Positions 46,374 to 56,306 of a stretch of 64,000 nucleotides of DNA are shown here, piece by piece. Position 1 is the first letter of the stretch. The number at the start of each line of letters is the position of its first letter. The notes beneath the pieces are model-generated. The model was given only the letters and a program-made list of their open reading frames with translations. It ran no database searches and was not told the origin of the DNA. The DNA comes from JBEKTY01 sp049515555. GTDB lineage: Bacteria > Planctomycetota > Planctomycetia > Pirellulales > Thermoguttaceae. A program made the translations under genes and the position numbers. The stretch is taken from positions 33,022-97,021 of the forward strand of contig JBEKTY010000006.1 in the NCBI GenBank assembly GCA_049515555.1, read 5' to 3'.

Positions 46374-48875
46374 ATGAGCTCCACCAGCAGAGTCTGGCGC
46401 CGGCACGTGGGCGTACTGGCCGTTGCCGTGGGCTGCCTGATGGCCACGGGGCGGACCGTAGGGGCTGCTCAAGCCGGCGCCCCCGCGCTGCTGGCGCGGG
46501 CCTTGGCGGGGCCCTTGCGCGGCGTTGATGAAATCGTCTTCTGCACCCGCTCCCGCTACGACGATCCGCACTGGTACGCCAACATCGGTTACTATTGCGA
46601 CGACCAGCAGCACAAGGCCTACGCCGGCAACGGCCGGCCCGACGACGGCAAGCTCTTTAAGTTCAACCTTCGCACGGGCGCGGTCACGCTGCTATTGGAC
46701 GCCCGGGGCGGCTCGGTCCGCGATCCGCAGGTGAGCTACGACGGCCGGAAGATACTGTTCTCCTACCGGCCGGCCGGAACCGACTTCTTCCACTTGTACG
46801 AGATCGACGTCGAGGGCCGCGGGCTGAAGCCGCTCACCGCGGGCGAGTTCGACGATTACGAGCCCACCTACCTGCCCGACGGCGACCTGGCCTTCGTTTC
46901 CACCCGTTGCCGGCGGTGGGTGAACTGCTGGATGACGCAGGTGGGCGTGATCCACCGTTGCGACGCCCAGGGGGCCAACATCCACGCCATCTCGGCCAAC
47001 ACCGAGCACGACAACACGCCGTGGGTCATGCCCGAGGGCCGCATCCTCTACACCCGCTGGGAATACGTCGATCGCAGCCAGGTCGAGTTCCATCACCTGT
47101 GGACGATGAACCCGGACGGCACGGGGCAATCGGTCTTCTACGGCAACCTGCACCCCGGCATCGTGATGATCGACGCCAAGCCCATCCCCGGCACGCAGCA
47201 GGTGGTGGCTTCCTTCTCGCCGGGTCACGGGGTGAACGAGCACGCGGGCGTGGCGACGATCGTCTGGCCGCAGCGCGGGCCGGACGACCTTTCCGTGCCG
47301 CGGGCCATCCATCAGGGCCGGCTAACGCGCGACCCCTATCCCCTTTCCGCCGATTGTTTCCTCCTGGCCCGCGAGAAGCAGATCGTGCTGATGGACGCCG
47401 GCGGCCGTGAGCAGGTGTTGTACGCGCATTCGGGCGCGGGCGGGGTTCACGAGCCGCGGCCGGTTATGGCCCGGCCCCGCGAGCCGGTCGTCGCGCCGCA
47501 CGGCGATCCGCGCGAGGCGGTGGGCCGCATGATCCTGGCCGACGTCTACCACGGCCGCAATCTGCCCGGGGTCAACCGCGGCGACGTCAAGAAGCTGCTG
47601 GTGCTGGAATCGCTGCCCAAGCAGGTGAACTTCAGCGGCGGGCAGGACCTCACCTCCTGGGGCGGCACCTTTACGCTGGAGCGCGTGTTGGGCGTCGTCC
47701 CAGTGGAAGAAGACGGCTCGGCCTTCTTCGAGCTGCCCGCGCACCGCCAGGTGTTCTTCGTGGCGCTGGACGGCCAAGACCTCTCCGTGAAACGCATGCA
47801 GAGTTGGTCGAGCGTGCGGCCCGGCGAAACGCTGGGTTGCGTGGGCTGTCACGAGCATCGCACCGAGACGCCGCGGAACCCGGCCGCCGGCGGGCTGGCG
47901 GCCCTCCGCCGGCCGCCCAGCCCGATCCAAGCCTTCGCCGGTTTCCCCGACGTGCTGGATTTCACCCGCGACATCCAGCCCATCCTCGATCGCCGCTGCG
48001 TCGAGTGCCACAACTACGCCCGGCGCGAAGGCAAGGTGCTCCTGACGGGCGATTTGGGGCCTAGCTTCTCGCACGCCTATTTCAGCCTCTTTGCATACCG
48101 CCAGGTGGCCGACGGCCGGAACGGCCTGGGCGATCAACCGCCGCGCAGCATCGGCAGCGCCGCCAGCCCGCTGCTGAAGAAGGTCGACGGCAGCCATTAC
48201 GGCGTAAATGCCAGTCCGCAAGAGCGACAGACCCTTTGGCTGTGGATCGAGAGCGGCGCGCCCTATGCCGGCAGCTATGCGGGCTTGCGCAACGCCGCGC
48301 AGCAGAACGACAGCCTGGCGGCGGTCGCCGCGGTGTTCCAGCAAAAGCGCGACGTGCTGACGCGCCGCTGCGGCAGTTGCCATCAAGATACCCGCGTTCG
48401 GGCCGCCAACGCCAAGCCGCTGCCAATCACGGCGACGATCTACGAGTTTCCCGACAGGAACCGCGCGCGGCGGCAGCCGCACGGGGCCTTCGAGCGGATC
48501 ATTCTGGAAAACGATCCCGCGGCCCGCTTCAGCGCCGAGATCCTGCTGAATTTCAGCCGCCCCGAGTGCTCGCCGCTCGTGCTGGGGCCGTTGGCCAAGG
48601 CCGCGGGCGGTTTTGAAACCTGCGGCGACGTCTTCCGCGACCGGCACGACGCCGACTACCGGCAACTGCTGGCCGCAATCGAGCAGGGAAAAGAGCGGCT
48701 GGGGGCCGAGCCGCGCTTCGGCAGGCCCGGCTTCAGGCCCAATAGTCAATACGTCCGCGAGATGAAGCGCTACGGCATTTTCCCGGCACGGTTCGATCCG
48801 GCCACCGACGCCGTCGACGTGTTCCAGGCCGACCAGCGCTACTGGCAATCGCTTTGGAAGAACCCCGAAAACTGA
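46374..48875 (+). CDS. HzsA-related secreted multiheme cytochrome c protein
   Basis: An 833-residue exported protein. The chosen start MSSTSRVWRRHVGVLAVAVGCLMATG gives a compact signal peptide; an upstream ATG at 46323 adds 17 residues. The N-terminal half is a PD40/TolB-like beta propeller (FCTRSRYDDPHWYANIGYY, VRDPQVSYDGRKILFSYRPAG, YEPTYLPDGDLAFVSTRC). The C-terminal half has three heme c sites: CVGCH (489-493), CVECH (542-546) and CGSCH (666-670). DIQPILDRRCVECH is the usual planctomycete cytochrome (PSCyt-like) form. This architecture is annotated as HzsA-related, after the alpha subunit of hydrazine synthase. Anammox activity cannot be inferred: no beta/gamma subunit genes are here. Probably periplasmic electron transfer or substrate oxidation. 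Confidence 0.78.
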   Translation: MSSTSRVWRRHVGVLAVAVGCLMATGRTVGAAQAGAPALLARALAGPLRGVDEIVFCTRSRYDDPHWYANIGYYCDDQQHKAYAGNGRPDDGKLFKFNLRTGAVTLLLDARGGSVRDPQVSYDGRKILFSYRPAGTDFFHLYEIDVEGRGLKPLTAGEFDDYEPTYLPDGDLAFVSTRCRRWVNCWMTQVGVIHRCDAQGANIHAISANTEHDNTPWVMPEGRILYTRWEYVDRSQVEFHHLWTMNPDGTGQSVFYGNLHPGIVMIDAKPIPGTQQVVASFSPGHGVNEHAGVATIVWPQRGPDDLSVPRAIHQGRLTRDPYPLSADCFLLAREKQIVLMDAGGREQVLYAHSGAGGVHEPRPVMARPREPVVAPHGDPREAVGRMILADVYHGRNLPGVNRGDVKKLLVLESLPKQVNFSGGQDLTSWGGTFTLERVLGVVPVEEDGSAFFELPAHRQVFFVALDGQDLSVKRMQSWSSVRPGETLGCVGCHEHRTETPRNPAAGGLAALRRPPSPIQAFAGFPDVLDFTRDIQPILDRRCVECHNYARREGKVLLTGDLGPSFSHAYFSLFAYRQVADGRNGLGDQPPRSIGSAASPLLKKVDGSHYGVNASPQERQTLWLWIESGAPYAGSYAGLRNAAQQNDSLAAVAAVFQQKRDVLTRRCGSCHQDTRVRAANAKPLPITATIYEFPDRNRARRQPHGAFERIILENDPAARFSAEILLNFSRPECSPLVLGPLAKAAGGFETCGDVFRDRHDADYRQLLAAIEQGKERLGAEPRFGRPGFRPNSQYVREMKRYGIFPARFDPATDAVDVFQADQRYWQSLWKNPEN

Positions 48876-49099
48876 ATGCAATCGTTTTCACCTGGCCAGG
48901 GACCAATGGCTAAAGCCCGCCAAGTTGCCGGCCTTGTAACGCCGGCGTGATGGCCCGAGTCAAACCCCAGCCATCCCGGAGGGATTCAGGGCATCAGCCG
49001 ATGGTTGAGGAGCGCGGCGACGATACCACGGGTTGCGAAACCCCGCGCGCAGCCGATCCCGGCAGGGGCCGCAACCGGCTGCGACCCCCGCCCCGGAAC

Positions 49100-51262
49100 C
49101 TATCTATGCTTCGGCCCAACCCATTGGTTGTCGTAATAGACCGACAGTTTAGGCAACGCGTCGGCCAGCGACTGGGCCGCCTCTCGTGTGACTCGCGGCC
49201 GGCTAAGAGTTACGCGGTGGAGCTTGGGGAACGACTTCAGATACTCCAACCCGTCGTCGTCAACACGAGTGCGGGCTAGCAACAACTCCTCAAGGCTGGG
49301 AAACGATTGCAAGCGTTTGACCCCTACATTCGTTATGGGCGAGTCGTCAAGCCCCAGGCTTTCGAGGTTTGGCAAATCCCTGAGATACGTCAAGCCAACG
49401 TCGGTGACTCGCGTGGTTCCTAACGAGAGGCTCCTTAGATTCTTTAGCCCCGTCAGTTGCGATACGCCGACGTTGCCAACGCGGGTGCTGTAGAGCTGAA
49501 GGGTCTCAAGCGTTCCTAGTTCTCTAAGGTTTGACATCCCGGCGTCGGTTACCTTTGTGCCTCCCAGACACAACCGCGTCAACCTATGGAGATTCCTTAG
49601 ATGGGCCGTTCCGGCGTCGCCGAAGCGTGTCGCGCTCAGGTCGAGGTGCTCCAGCTTCGTACATGATTCGAGATAGGCGGCCTGTGAGTCGCCCACCTTC
49701 GTCCAGTTGAGACGCATGACCTTCAACAACGGGAGTTGAGCGGCGTACTTGAAGACGTCGTCAGTGACGTCTGACCCGAACAGATCGAGTTCTTCAAGTT
49801 CGGCTAGTCTCCCGAGAAACGCCAAACCCGGGCCCGCGAGGTCGGAGTTCCAAATTCTGAGCGACTTTAGCGCCTTCAATTCCTTCAGTTGTTCCAGTCC
49901 GGCATCGGTAACGCTCGTGTGAGAGAGCGAGAGGTATTCCAGCCGAGCCAGCTTGCCGATATGTTCCAGGCCGGCGTCAGTGATCCCCTTGTGTTCTAAA
50001 CCGGCGTCAGTGATCCCTTTGCCGATCAGTTGTAAACGAGCCAGCCGAGGGCAATTGGCGAGGCACTCCAGGCCGGCGTCCGTCACGTCGTTTTCCAAGA
50101 CCTCGACGGCCTCGATGTGGTGCAGTTTCCTCAGCCGTGCAAGCTGCGCGTCGGTTGGAACCCGCCTTGGCGTTCCGGGGATGTGTCCCAAAATAACGGT
50201 GACAACGTTCCCGTGTTCGTCGTGTTCCAGTCTGGCATTGTTCTTTTGCAGCTCGGCGATTGCCTGGGGGTCGTCGGGCTCTGCGGGCTCCTTCGAGGCA
50301 ATCGCTTGCGCCGCCAGGTTCACGGGATCGCGCTTTAGGGTAAACAGCGTTGCCCAGGAATTGTGGTCGGCGGCAAACGCCTTGGGTCTGCGTGATGGGT
50401 TGGGGCACCAACAGACCGTCAGGTTATCGCCTTCCACGGAGAAAAGACCGCAAATAAACCCGGTGCTTACATGAGCCTCGGCCATAGAGAAATCGATGGC
50501 GGCCGGCGTGCGATTGGGATCAATTCGCAATGTCCCCCACGACCACTGGCCCGGCGAACCGGTCTTGAGTCGATCGCCGTTGATAGTCCAGCGCGTGCCC
50601 ACTCCACCATGTGGCACCTGCCCCTGGTTCTGGACGGCTGTCACGGTCCAGCTTCCTTGCAACGCCCGCCACGCGCGGCGGCTCTCGGGCGTCGGTGGCA
50701 GGTCAGGAATCGCAATCTTTGTGCCAAGTGCCTCCAGGAACTTCAGGTATCGCCCCTTGATTTCCGCTCTTCTGGCCTTATCGGCGCCGGCCGGGTAGGT
50801 TTCGACAATGGTGAACTCGTAGGGCCAAGCCCCCATATGCCCGAAATGCCCGCCCCAATCGAGATATCCTATGAACTCCTTCTGTTGCTTTGCGCCGCCG
50901 AACTCCTTTTCCAGGCCCTCCGCCTTGATGAAATCTCGCACCCAGAATGTTCGCGGCCATATTCGCAGCCCCTTGCCGCGAGAGTCGATCATCTGGGCAT
51001 ATTCGAAGCCCGAGTCAATCGTCCCCACGATCCGAATCTTCTTGCCGGCAAATTTCCGGGGATCGGCCAGCACCTCATGGATTTCGGCGTCGGCGGGCTC
51101 TGGGCGAACAATGTCTGCGGGATAGCTCCGCTCGAATATGTCGCTTATCGGCGCTGCCACCGGCTCGCCGTGAAGGTCGTTACGCGGGGGTCCGTCCGCG
51201 ATAGCAACGGTGCGCAACAACAAACACAGGGCGGCGGCACCGGGAAGAAGACGAGGCGGCAT
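49100..51262 (-). CDS. Secreted TIGR03067-like and leucine-rich-repeat protein
   Basis: A 720-residue protein, starting MPPRLLPGAAALCLLLRTVAIADG (signal peptide). Residues about 35-190 are an OB-like module (FAGKKIRIVGTIDSGFEYAQMIDSRGKGLRIW). About 195-320 match the TIGR03067 domain common in planctomycetes (LQGSWTVTAVQNQGQVPHG, TLRIDPNRTPAAIDFSMAE). From about 375 to the end are roughly thirteen leucine-rich repeats of the planctomycete type (VTDAGLxxLxxLxxLxxLxLxxTxVTD). One repeat contains a local tandem duplication (GITDAGLEHKGITDAGLEHIG). Likely periplasmic or surface-bound, perhaps for protein interaction. Confidence 0.82.
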   Translation of the reverse strand: MPPRLLPGAAALCLLLRTVAIADGPPRNDLHGEPVAAPISDIFERSYPADIVRPEPADAEIHEVLADPRKFAGKKIRIVGTIDSGFEYAQMIDSRGKGLRIWPRTFWVRDFIKAEGLEKEFGGAKQQKEFIGYLDWGGHFGHMGAWPYEFTIVETYPAGADKARRAEIKGRYLKFLEALGTKIAIPDLPPTPESRRAWRALQGSWTVTAVQNQGQVPHGGVGTRWTINGDRLKTGSPGQWSWGTLRIDPNRTPAAIDFSMAEAHVSTGFICGLFSVEGDNLTVCWCPNPSRRPKAFAADHNSWATLFTLKRDPVNLAAQAIASKEPAEPDDPQAIAELQKNNARLEHDEHGNVVTVILGHIPGTPRRVPTDAQLARLRKLHHIEAVEVLENDVTDAGLECLANCPRLARLQLIGKGITDAGLEHKGITDAGLEHIGKLARLEYLSLSHTSVTDAGLEQLKELKALKSLRIWNSDLAGPGLAFLGRLAELEELDLFGSDVTDDVFKYAAQLPLLKVMRLNWTKVGDSQAAYLESCTKLEHLDLSATRFGDAGTAHLRNLHRLTRLCLGGTKVTDAGMSNLRELGTLETLQLYSTRVGNVGVSQLTGLKNLRSLSLGTTRVTDVGLTYLRDLPNLESLGLDDSPITNVGVKRLQSFPSLEELLLARTRVDDDGLEYLKSFPKLHRVTLSRPRVTREAAQSLADALPKLSVYYDNQWVGPKHR

Positions 51263-51574
51263 GGGCCTGTTCTCCGAGCGAGAAACGAGCGGGACTGGCC
51301 ACCATTGACACATTGTAGGGGGGGCTGTTGCGGCCTGTCAATCCAAGGTTTCACGGCAATGCTCGAAGGCTCAATGTTCAATGAGGACTCGGCGGGCCCC
51401 GCGGGCCATGGAACATTGGACATTTAAGCATTGAAGATTCTCCGATTGGATCATTCCACCCGCGGCGGCCCGCCGACGACCACACGTCTGGCGTCTGCTG
51501 GTGCGGCCTGCTATGCTGATTGCGTCTTGCAGCACGAGCGCGTTGCACCGTTTTCACCCTCGGAGACAGGACCG

Positions 51575-52450
51575 ATGACGAAGTTCTTTCAAGCAGCGGC
51601 CATGGTTTTGGTATTGCCGCTTCTGGCCCACCGCCCGGCGGCGGCCGGCGAGGTCGGCACGAGTGCGTGTTTCAAAGGCCCGACGGGCCTGGTGTTGTAC
51701 AGCCTCCGCGACATGCAGAATAAAGAGGGCGTGGCGGCCGTGCTGGACAAAACGAAGGCCTTCGGGTTCAAGTACGTCGAGGTGTCGGGGCTGGGCGGCC
51801 TGACGCCGGCCGAGTTCAAGGCCCAGCTCAATCGGCGGGGCCTGGTGCCGGTCGGCACGCATTTCGGTTACGACCGGCTCCGCGACGACCCGGCGGGCGC
51901 CGCCCGCGAGGCCCGGGTGCTGGGCCTGCCGCAGGCCGGCTGTGCGTGGATCCCGCACAAGGACCCCTTCGATGAGAAGACCTGCCGAGCCGCCGCGGCC
52001 GTGTTCAATCGGGCCGGGGCGGTGTTCGCCAAGCACGGCCTGCGATTCTACTACCACACGCACGGCTACGAGTTCCAGCCGCACGGCCAAGGGACGCTGT
52101 TCGACCTGCTGGCGGCCGAAACCGATCCGAAAACGGTCTTCTTTCAAATGGACGTGCTGTGGGTGGTGTTGCCGGGCCAGGACCCCGTCAAGCTGTTGGA
52201 AAAGTATCCCCAGCGCTGGCTCCTGATGCACCTGAAGGACCTTCGCAAGGGTGTGCCCTTGGGGAACATGAGCGCTCACACGGCGCTGGAGAACGACGTG
52301 GCCATCGGCACGGGCCAGATCGATTGGACGAGCCTGCTGAAGGCGGCGCAAGCGGTGGGGGTGAAATACTATTTGATCGAAGACGAATCGCCGGCCGTCG
52401 TCGAGCAGATCCCCGTCAGCCTGCGATTCCTGGAATCGGTAAGCTGGTAA
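51575..52450 (+). CDS. Secreted TIM-barrel isomerase/epimerase-like protein
   Basis: A 291-residue protein starting MTKFFQAAAMVLVLPLLAHRPAAAGEVG (signal peptide). The AP-endonuclease-2/xylose-isomerase-like barrel has LYSLRDMQNKEGVAAVLDKTKAFGFKYVEVSGLGGLTPAEFKAQL, HFGYDRL, HTHGYEF, FFQMDVLWVV, LMHLKDLRKG and GVKYYLIEDESP, with conserved metal-ligand type residues at H-x-H and D. Family members are sugar-phosphate isomerases or epimerases. The exact substrate is unknown. The gene is unlinked to other sugar genes. Confidence 0.8.
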   Translation: MTKFFQAAAMVLVLPLLAHRPAAAGEVGTSACFKGPTGLVLYSLRDMQNKEGVAAVLDKTKAFGFKYVEVSGLGGLTPAEFKAQLNRRGLVPVGTHFGYDRLRDDPAGAAREARVLGLPQAGCAWIPHKDPFDEKTCRAAAAVFNRAGAVFAKHGLRFYYHTHGYEFQPHGQGTLFDLLAAETDPKTVFFQMDVLWVVLPGQDPVKLLEKYPQRWLLMHLKDLRKGVPLGNMSAHTALENDVAIGTGQIDWTSLLKAAQAVGVKYYLIEDESPAVVEQIPVSLRFLESVSW

Positions 52451-52483
52451 CGGGCCGGGGCGGCCGAAGGGCCGCGCCAAAGC

Positions 52484-52558
52484 AGCAGGCACACGCCGTG
52501 TGCCGTCCGCCATGCCTGTTTCCGCTTCAGCGGACGGCACACGGAGTGTGCCTGCTAC
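52484..52558. repeat. Palindromic repeat family B, copy 3
   Basis: gcaggcacacgccgtgtgccgtccgcc...ggcggacggcacacggagtgtgcctgc: the same element as at 42642-42732, in the convergent gap between the isomerase-like gene and the TPR-like gene. Confidence 0.85.
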
Positions 52559-52563
52559 ATTCC

Positions 52564-54096
52564 CTATCGCCGGTGGCCGTACTTGTCGAGAACGTCCTGG
52601 AGGAAGAAGGGCTTGGGCAGGCTGAGGTCGAATCCGGCCAGGCATTTCTCGTACTGCCGGATGTCTTGCGCCAGGTCTTCGCCCGTGTTGACGTCGTCTT
52701 TCAGGGCCGGGTAGCGGTCCAGCAGTCCGCGCCAGCCGTGCAGTCCGCGGTCGTAGGCCGCGCGGGCGGTGACGAGGTCGCCCTGGTGGAAGGCCTGATC
52801 GGCCTCGTAGATCGCCTTGCGGGCGGCCAAGGCCGCCTTGGTCTGTTCCATGTCGGCCCGCACCCGCCAGTAATCGAAGTTCACCTTCGATCGCTCGCGG
52901 CGGACGTAGACGGCCATTTCGTCGGCGTGCCGGGCCGCGCCGGCCAAGGCCAGGGCCTCGCGGCGCGGCGGGCCGGTCACCCGCCGGGCGATCTCTTCAT
53001 TGGTGACCTCCAAGCGCGGGCCGATCTGGTTCACCAGAACGTGCTGCGCGTCGATCCGCTTCTCCAGGGGCGTCTCCCAGGCCCGCCGCTCGCTGGGCGT
53101 CAGCCGGGCGTATTTCTCCTGGCCGATCTTCGTCCGCAAGCCGGGGGCCAGCTTGTCGATCGCCGCGGCGGCCCGGCGGGCCGTCTCCTCGTACTGCTCC
53201 TGGTCGTTCAGGCGCAAAGCGAGGTCTTCCGAGGCTTCGATCTCCTGGGCGCCGAATTCATACCATTGCCGGGCGGCCTCTTTCCAGGCCCGGGCCGCCA
53301 CCTCCTCGAACCGGCCCTCCTTCTCCAAGGCCTCGGCATACGAGAAGCGGCACATGGGGCCGTTGGAATAAAAAACCACCGGGGCCATGCTCTTGATCGG
53401 GTGCCGGGGGCTGACCCGCCGCGCCGCCTCCTGGTACCACTCCTGGCCCACCAGCCAGTTGTCGCGGAGCTCCATGGGCCGCGCCCCGTGGTACTGGTCG
53501 TCTTGCTTGAACAATCGGCGATACAGGCGGGACTCGTCGGCCCGGCCGATCTTTTGCGAGATGAACCAGCCCATGTCCCAGCACAACTGCGGCTCGTGCT
53601 CGTTGTAGTGCACGCCGCGCTCGAGAAACTTGATCCCCTCGATGACCCAGTAATACTTGTCGTGATAGTCGTCGAAGGCCACCGACACGTTGTAGGACAG
53701 GTTCCAGGCCTGGTACCGCCAGACGGCGATGGAATGCGGCTGGAGCTTGCTGATCTGCTCCAGCGTGGCGCGGAGATTGGTCCAGTCCTTTTTCATCTGG
53801 AACTTGTTGGCCTTCCACCACAGGATATCCTCGGCCACGCCGCGCATGCCGAGGGTGGCCAGGCGGATGGTCTCGCTGGTGGGATCGACCTGGCCCAGCT
53901 CGGTCTGGCTGAGGTGGTACTGCTCGCGGAGGCGGGCCAGTTTGCCGCCCGGCTGGCCCGGGGCGCTCTTCGTGCCCTGGGTGGCCGGCTGGCTGAGCAA
54001 GAACAGCGGCATCAGCAACCCGGCGATGAGCAGCAGGTAGACCAGCTTGCGGGCAAAGGCGCGGTCGCGGGCGCGGGTTGGTGCGGGGGCGGTCAT
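52564..54096 (-). CDS. Membrane-anchored TPR-like protein of the ABC exporter operon
   Basis: A 510-residue protein starting MTAPAPTRARDRAFARKLVYLLLIAGLLMPLFLLS (one N-terminal span). The soluble part has TPR-like helices: TLEQISKLQPHSIAVWRYQAWNLSYNVSVAFDDYHDKYYWV; GIKFLERGVHYNEHEPQLCWDMGWFISQKIG; and repeated LxxxxPxxK helices. ATG overlaps the permease stop codon by 4 bp (ATGA), so translation is probably coupled. It likely assists the ABC-2 permease or acts as an export accessory; substrate unknown. Confidence 0.72.
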   Translation of the reverse strand: MTAPAPTRARDRAFARKLVYLLLIAGLLMPLFLLSQPATQGTKSAPGQPGGKLARLREQYHLSQTELGQVDPTSETIRLATLGMRGVAEDILWWKANKFQMKKDWTNLRATLEQISKLQPHSIAVWRYQAWNLSYNVSVAFDDYHDKYYWVIEGIKFLERGVHYNEHEPQLCWDMGWFISQKIGRADESRLYRRLFKQDDQYHGARPMELRDNWLVGQEWYQEAARRVSPRHPIKSMAPVVFYSNGPMCRFSYAEALEKEGRFEEVAARAWKEAARQWYEFGAQEIEASEDLALRLNDQEQYEETARRAAAAIDKLAPGLRTKIGQEKYARLTPSERRAWETPLEKRIDAQHVLVNQIGPRLEVTNEEIARRVTGPPRREALALAGAARHADEMAVYVRRERSKVNFDYWRVRADMEQTKAALAARKAIYEADQAFHQGDLVTARAAYDRGLHGWRGLLDRYPALKDDVNTGEDLAQDIRQYEKCLAGFDLSLPKPFFLQDVLDKYGHRR

Positions 54097-56303
54097 TGGC
54101 CCACCTCGCGCATCTTCAGGAAGAAGTAGCCGGCCACGACCGCCGGCAGCAGGAAGCCCGCTGCCTGGAGCATGCACCGGCAGCACAGCGCCCCGCCCAC
54201 GTCGAAGCCGTAGGCCACGTGATCGACGAAGTCGTAATGGTCGAAGGCCGGTAGGACCGCCGAGGTGATCCACAGCATGGCCTGCATGATGTGGTCGCTG
54301 ACCTGGGCCACGTTGGTTTGCAACCCCGGCTCCATCTCCGAGATCATGTTCTGCTGCGTGAGGAGGCGCACGAAGGACTCGAACGGCCCGCCGCCGATGA
54401 CCCGCCCCGTGGCCAGCTCGGTGATGTACACGCTGAACATCCCGCCGGTCACCGTGCCCAGCGTGGCCAGCAGGGCCACCGGGCCGCTGACGAACGTGCT
54501 GAACATCACGCCCAGGGCCAGGACCAGCACCATTTGCAGCCAGATGCCGAGATAGCCTTTGACGAAGTTGCCGGCGAACGAGGCGTCGCGGGCGCGGAAG
54601 TACAGGTCGGCCTGGGCCATGCCGAAGTACTGCTGCCCCTCGAGGCACTGCACTCCGATCTCCAGCCGCCCGTCCTCGGTAACCAGGTCGCGGAACAGGT
54701 CCAGCTTCTCCGTACGGGCTTCCGACGGGCGCGAGCGGGTGGCCGAAGGCTTGCCGGCCCGGGCCGCCGTTTCCGCGGGTTTCACCTTCACTTCCAGCGT
54801 CCGCGGGAGCCACTGCACGTCGGTGGCGAACTTCTTGGCCCCGAAGATTCGCACCTCGGCCTTCCGGCCCGTGTCCGGGTTCCGCAGCCACAGGCTGCCC
54901 GCCACCGGCTTCTCGATGTCGCCCTTGTGGGTGCGGAAGACCTCGATCGTCATTTCCACGGGAATGGCGTCGGGGAACATCGCGGGGGGGAACTCCGCGG
55001 GCGTGATGCCCTCGAAGGTCCACACCGCGGCGGCCGCCGTCCCGCCGGCGATGAAACTGCGGTACGTCCACTCGTCGCCCACGTTGACGCCCCGCTCGGC
55101 ATCGCGGCCGGTGCCCGTCTTGAAGCGGAGCTTGCCGTAAATGGGCACGCGGGCCACCAGCAGCCCTTGCGGCGGCCCCAGCTTGTACACCGCCCGGTCG
55201 CCCGATCCATCGATCAGCAGCTCGTGCCAGTGGCCCTGCTTGATCTCCACCTGCGCGCTGCCGGAGGGGTCGATCGTCACCTCGTGCTGATGCCGGTGGT
55301 TGCGGCTGGTAAACCCTTTGAGCAAGGGCGGGCGGTTGCCCGGCAGCGGTTCCTCGTGCAGGTCGGCCGCGGTGAGCGTGTGCCGATGTTCCAGGCCGCG
55401 GACGACGAAGAAATAGCTGATCGTGCCCATTCCGGCCAACAGCCCGGTGCCCACCAGCGCGAATCCCAAGACCCGCCCCAGCACGATCTCCACCTTCCGC
55501 ACGGGCTTGGTCACCACCGTGTGCAAAGTGCGGTCCTTCAGGTCGGCCGGCAGGCTCAGCGCGCTGAGGATCAGCGCGAAGCCCAGGGCCAGGTAGATCG
55601 TCGCCGTGAGCACGACTTCGATATACAGCCGCACCGGCTGGTCGCTGCCCGGGTTGAGGAACCACCCGGCGAACAAGACCACGATTACGAACACCACGAA
55701 CACCACGACGACCTTGCGGCGAATCGATTCCCGCACGGCCAGCCAAGTCAAGGCCCACACGCGGCGGGGCGAGATCCGCACCAGGTCCCACAACGCCTCG
55801 ACGAGCACCTGGCCGCTGCGGGCGGTAGCCCAGCCGGGTCCGCCCCGCACTGCCGCCACCAGCCAGCCGACGACGAAGGTCGCCGTGAGCAGGCAGGCCA
55901 GGAGCAGCAGCCATTGATACAGGCTGCCCTGAAACCAGCCGGGGCCCAGGAGCCAGGCCAGGCCGTCCAGCACGCCTTCCGCCACGGGATTCAACACCGC
56001 CCGCTCCGGTCCCGGGACCCATAGCCCGGGGAGCCAGCCCAAGGCGGCCCCCAGCGCCCAGAGCCCTGCCGCCAGCCCCAGCGTGGCCAGAATACCGAAG
56101 AAAGCGGCGCTTACGAGCCTGCCCCGCCCGGGGCTCACCGCCAGCGGCCCCCGCCGCAGCCGCGATACGGCCCAGGCCGCGGCCAGCACCGCCGCCGGCA
56201 CGAGCAGGGCCAGCGGCCACGGCCGAAACGCCGCGCCCTGGTACCACCCGGGGCCCAACAGCCACTCCCACACCGGCATGTTTTGCAGGTTCTCGACAAC
56301 CAT
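54093..56303 (-). CDS. ABC-2 type permease with large extracytoplasmic domain
   Basis: A 736-residue membrane protein. The N-terminus has several spans (ALLVPAAVLAAAWAV, LVSAAFFGILATLGLAAGLWALG, LLLLACLLTATFVVGWL), and the motif LLGPGW(Y/F)QG appears twice, near residues 16 and 118. VWALTWLAVRESIRRKVVVVFVVFVIVVLFAGWFLNPG starts the ABC-2 fold proper. A hydrophilic domain (about 310-530; HRHQHEVTIDPSGSAQVEIKQGHWHELLIDG) follows. C-terminal spans are ALGVMFSTFVSGPVALLATLGTVTGGMF and AAGFLLPAVVAGYFFL. It works with the ATPase upstream (3 bp away) and overlaps the TPR-like gene, giving one operon. Probably an exporter. Confidence 0.85.
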   Translation of the reverse strand: MVVENLQNMPVWEWLLGPGWYQGAAFRPWPLALLVPAAVLAAAWAVSRLRRGPLAVSPGRGRLVSAAFFGILATLGLAAGLWALGAALGWLPGLWVPGPERAVLNPVAEGVLDGLAWLLGPGWFQGSLYQWLLLLACLLTATFVVGWLVAAVRGGPGWATARSGQVLVEALWDLVRISPRRVWALTWLAVRESIRRKVVVVFVVFVIVVLFAGWFLNPGSDQPVRLYIEVVLTATIYLALGFALILSALSLPADLKDRTLHTVVTKPVRKVEIVLGRVLGFALVGTGLLAGMGTISYFFVVRGLEHRHTLTAADLHEEPLPGNRPPLLKGFTSRNHRHQHEVTIDPSGSAQVEIKQGHWHELLIDGSGDRAVYKLGPPQGLLVARVPIYGKLRFKTGTGRDAERGVNVGDEWTYRSFIAGGTAAAAVWTFEGITPAEFPPAMFPDAIPVEMTIEVFRTHKGDIEKPVAGSLWLRNPDTGRKAEVRIFGAKKFATDVQWLPRTLEVKVKPAETAARAGKPSATRSRPSEARTEKLDLFRDLVTEDGRLEIGVQCLEGQQYFGMAQADLYFRARDASFAGNFVKGYLGIWLQMVLVLALGVMFSTFVSGPVALLATLGTVTGGMFSVYITELATGRVIGGGPFESFVRLLTQQNMISEMEPGLQTNVAQVSDHIMQAMLWITSAVLPAFDHYDFVDHVAYGFDVGGALCCRCMLQAAGFLLPAVVAGYFFLKMREVGQ

Positions 56304-56306
56304 GGC

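Noticed and set aside
54097..56271. Long frame running from the TPR-like gene through the ABC permease
   Set aside because: The permease is coded in another frame of the same strand, and MTAPAPTRARD after the ATGA overlap is the natural start.
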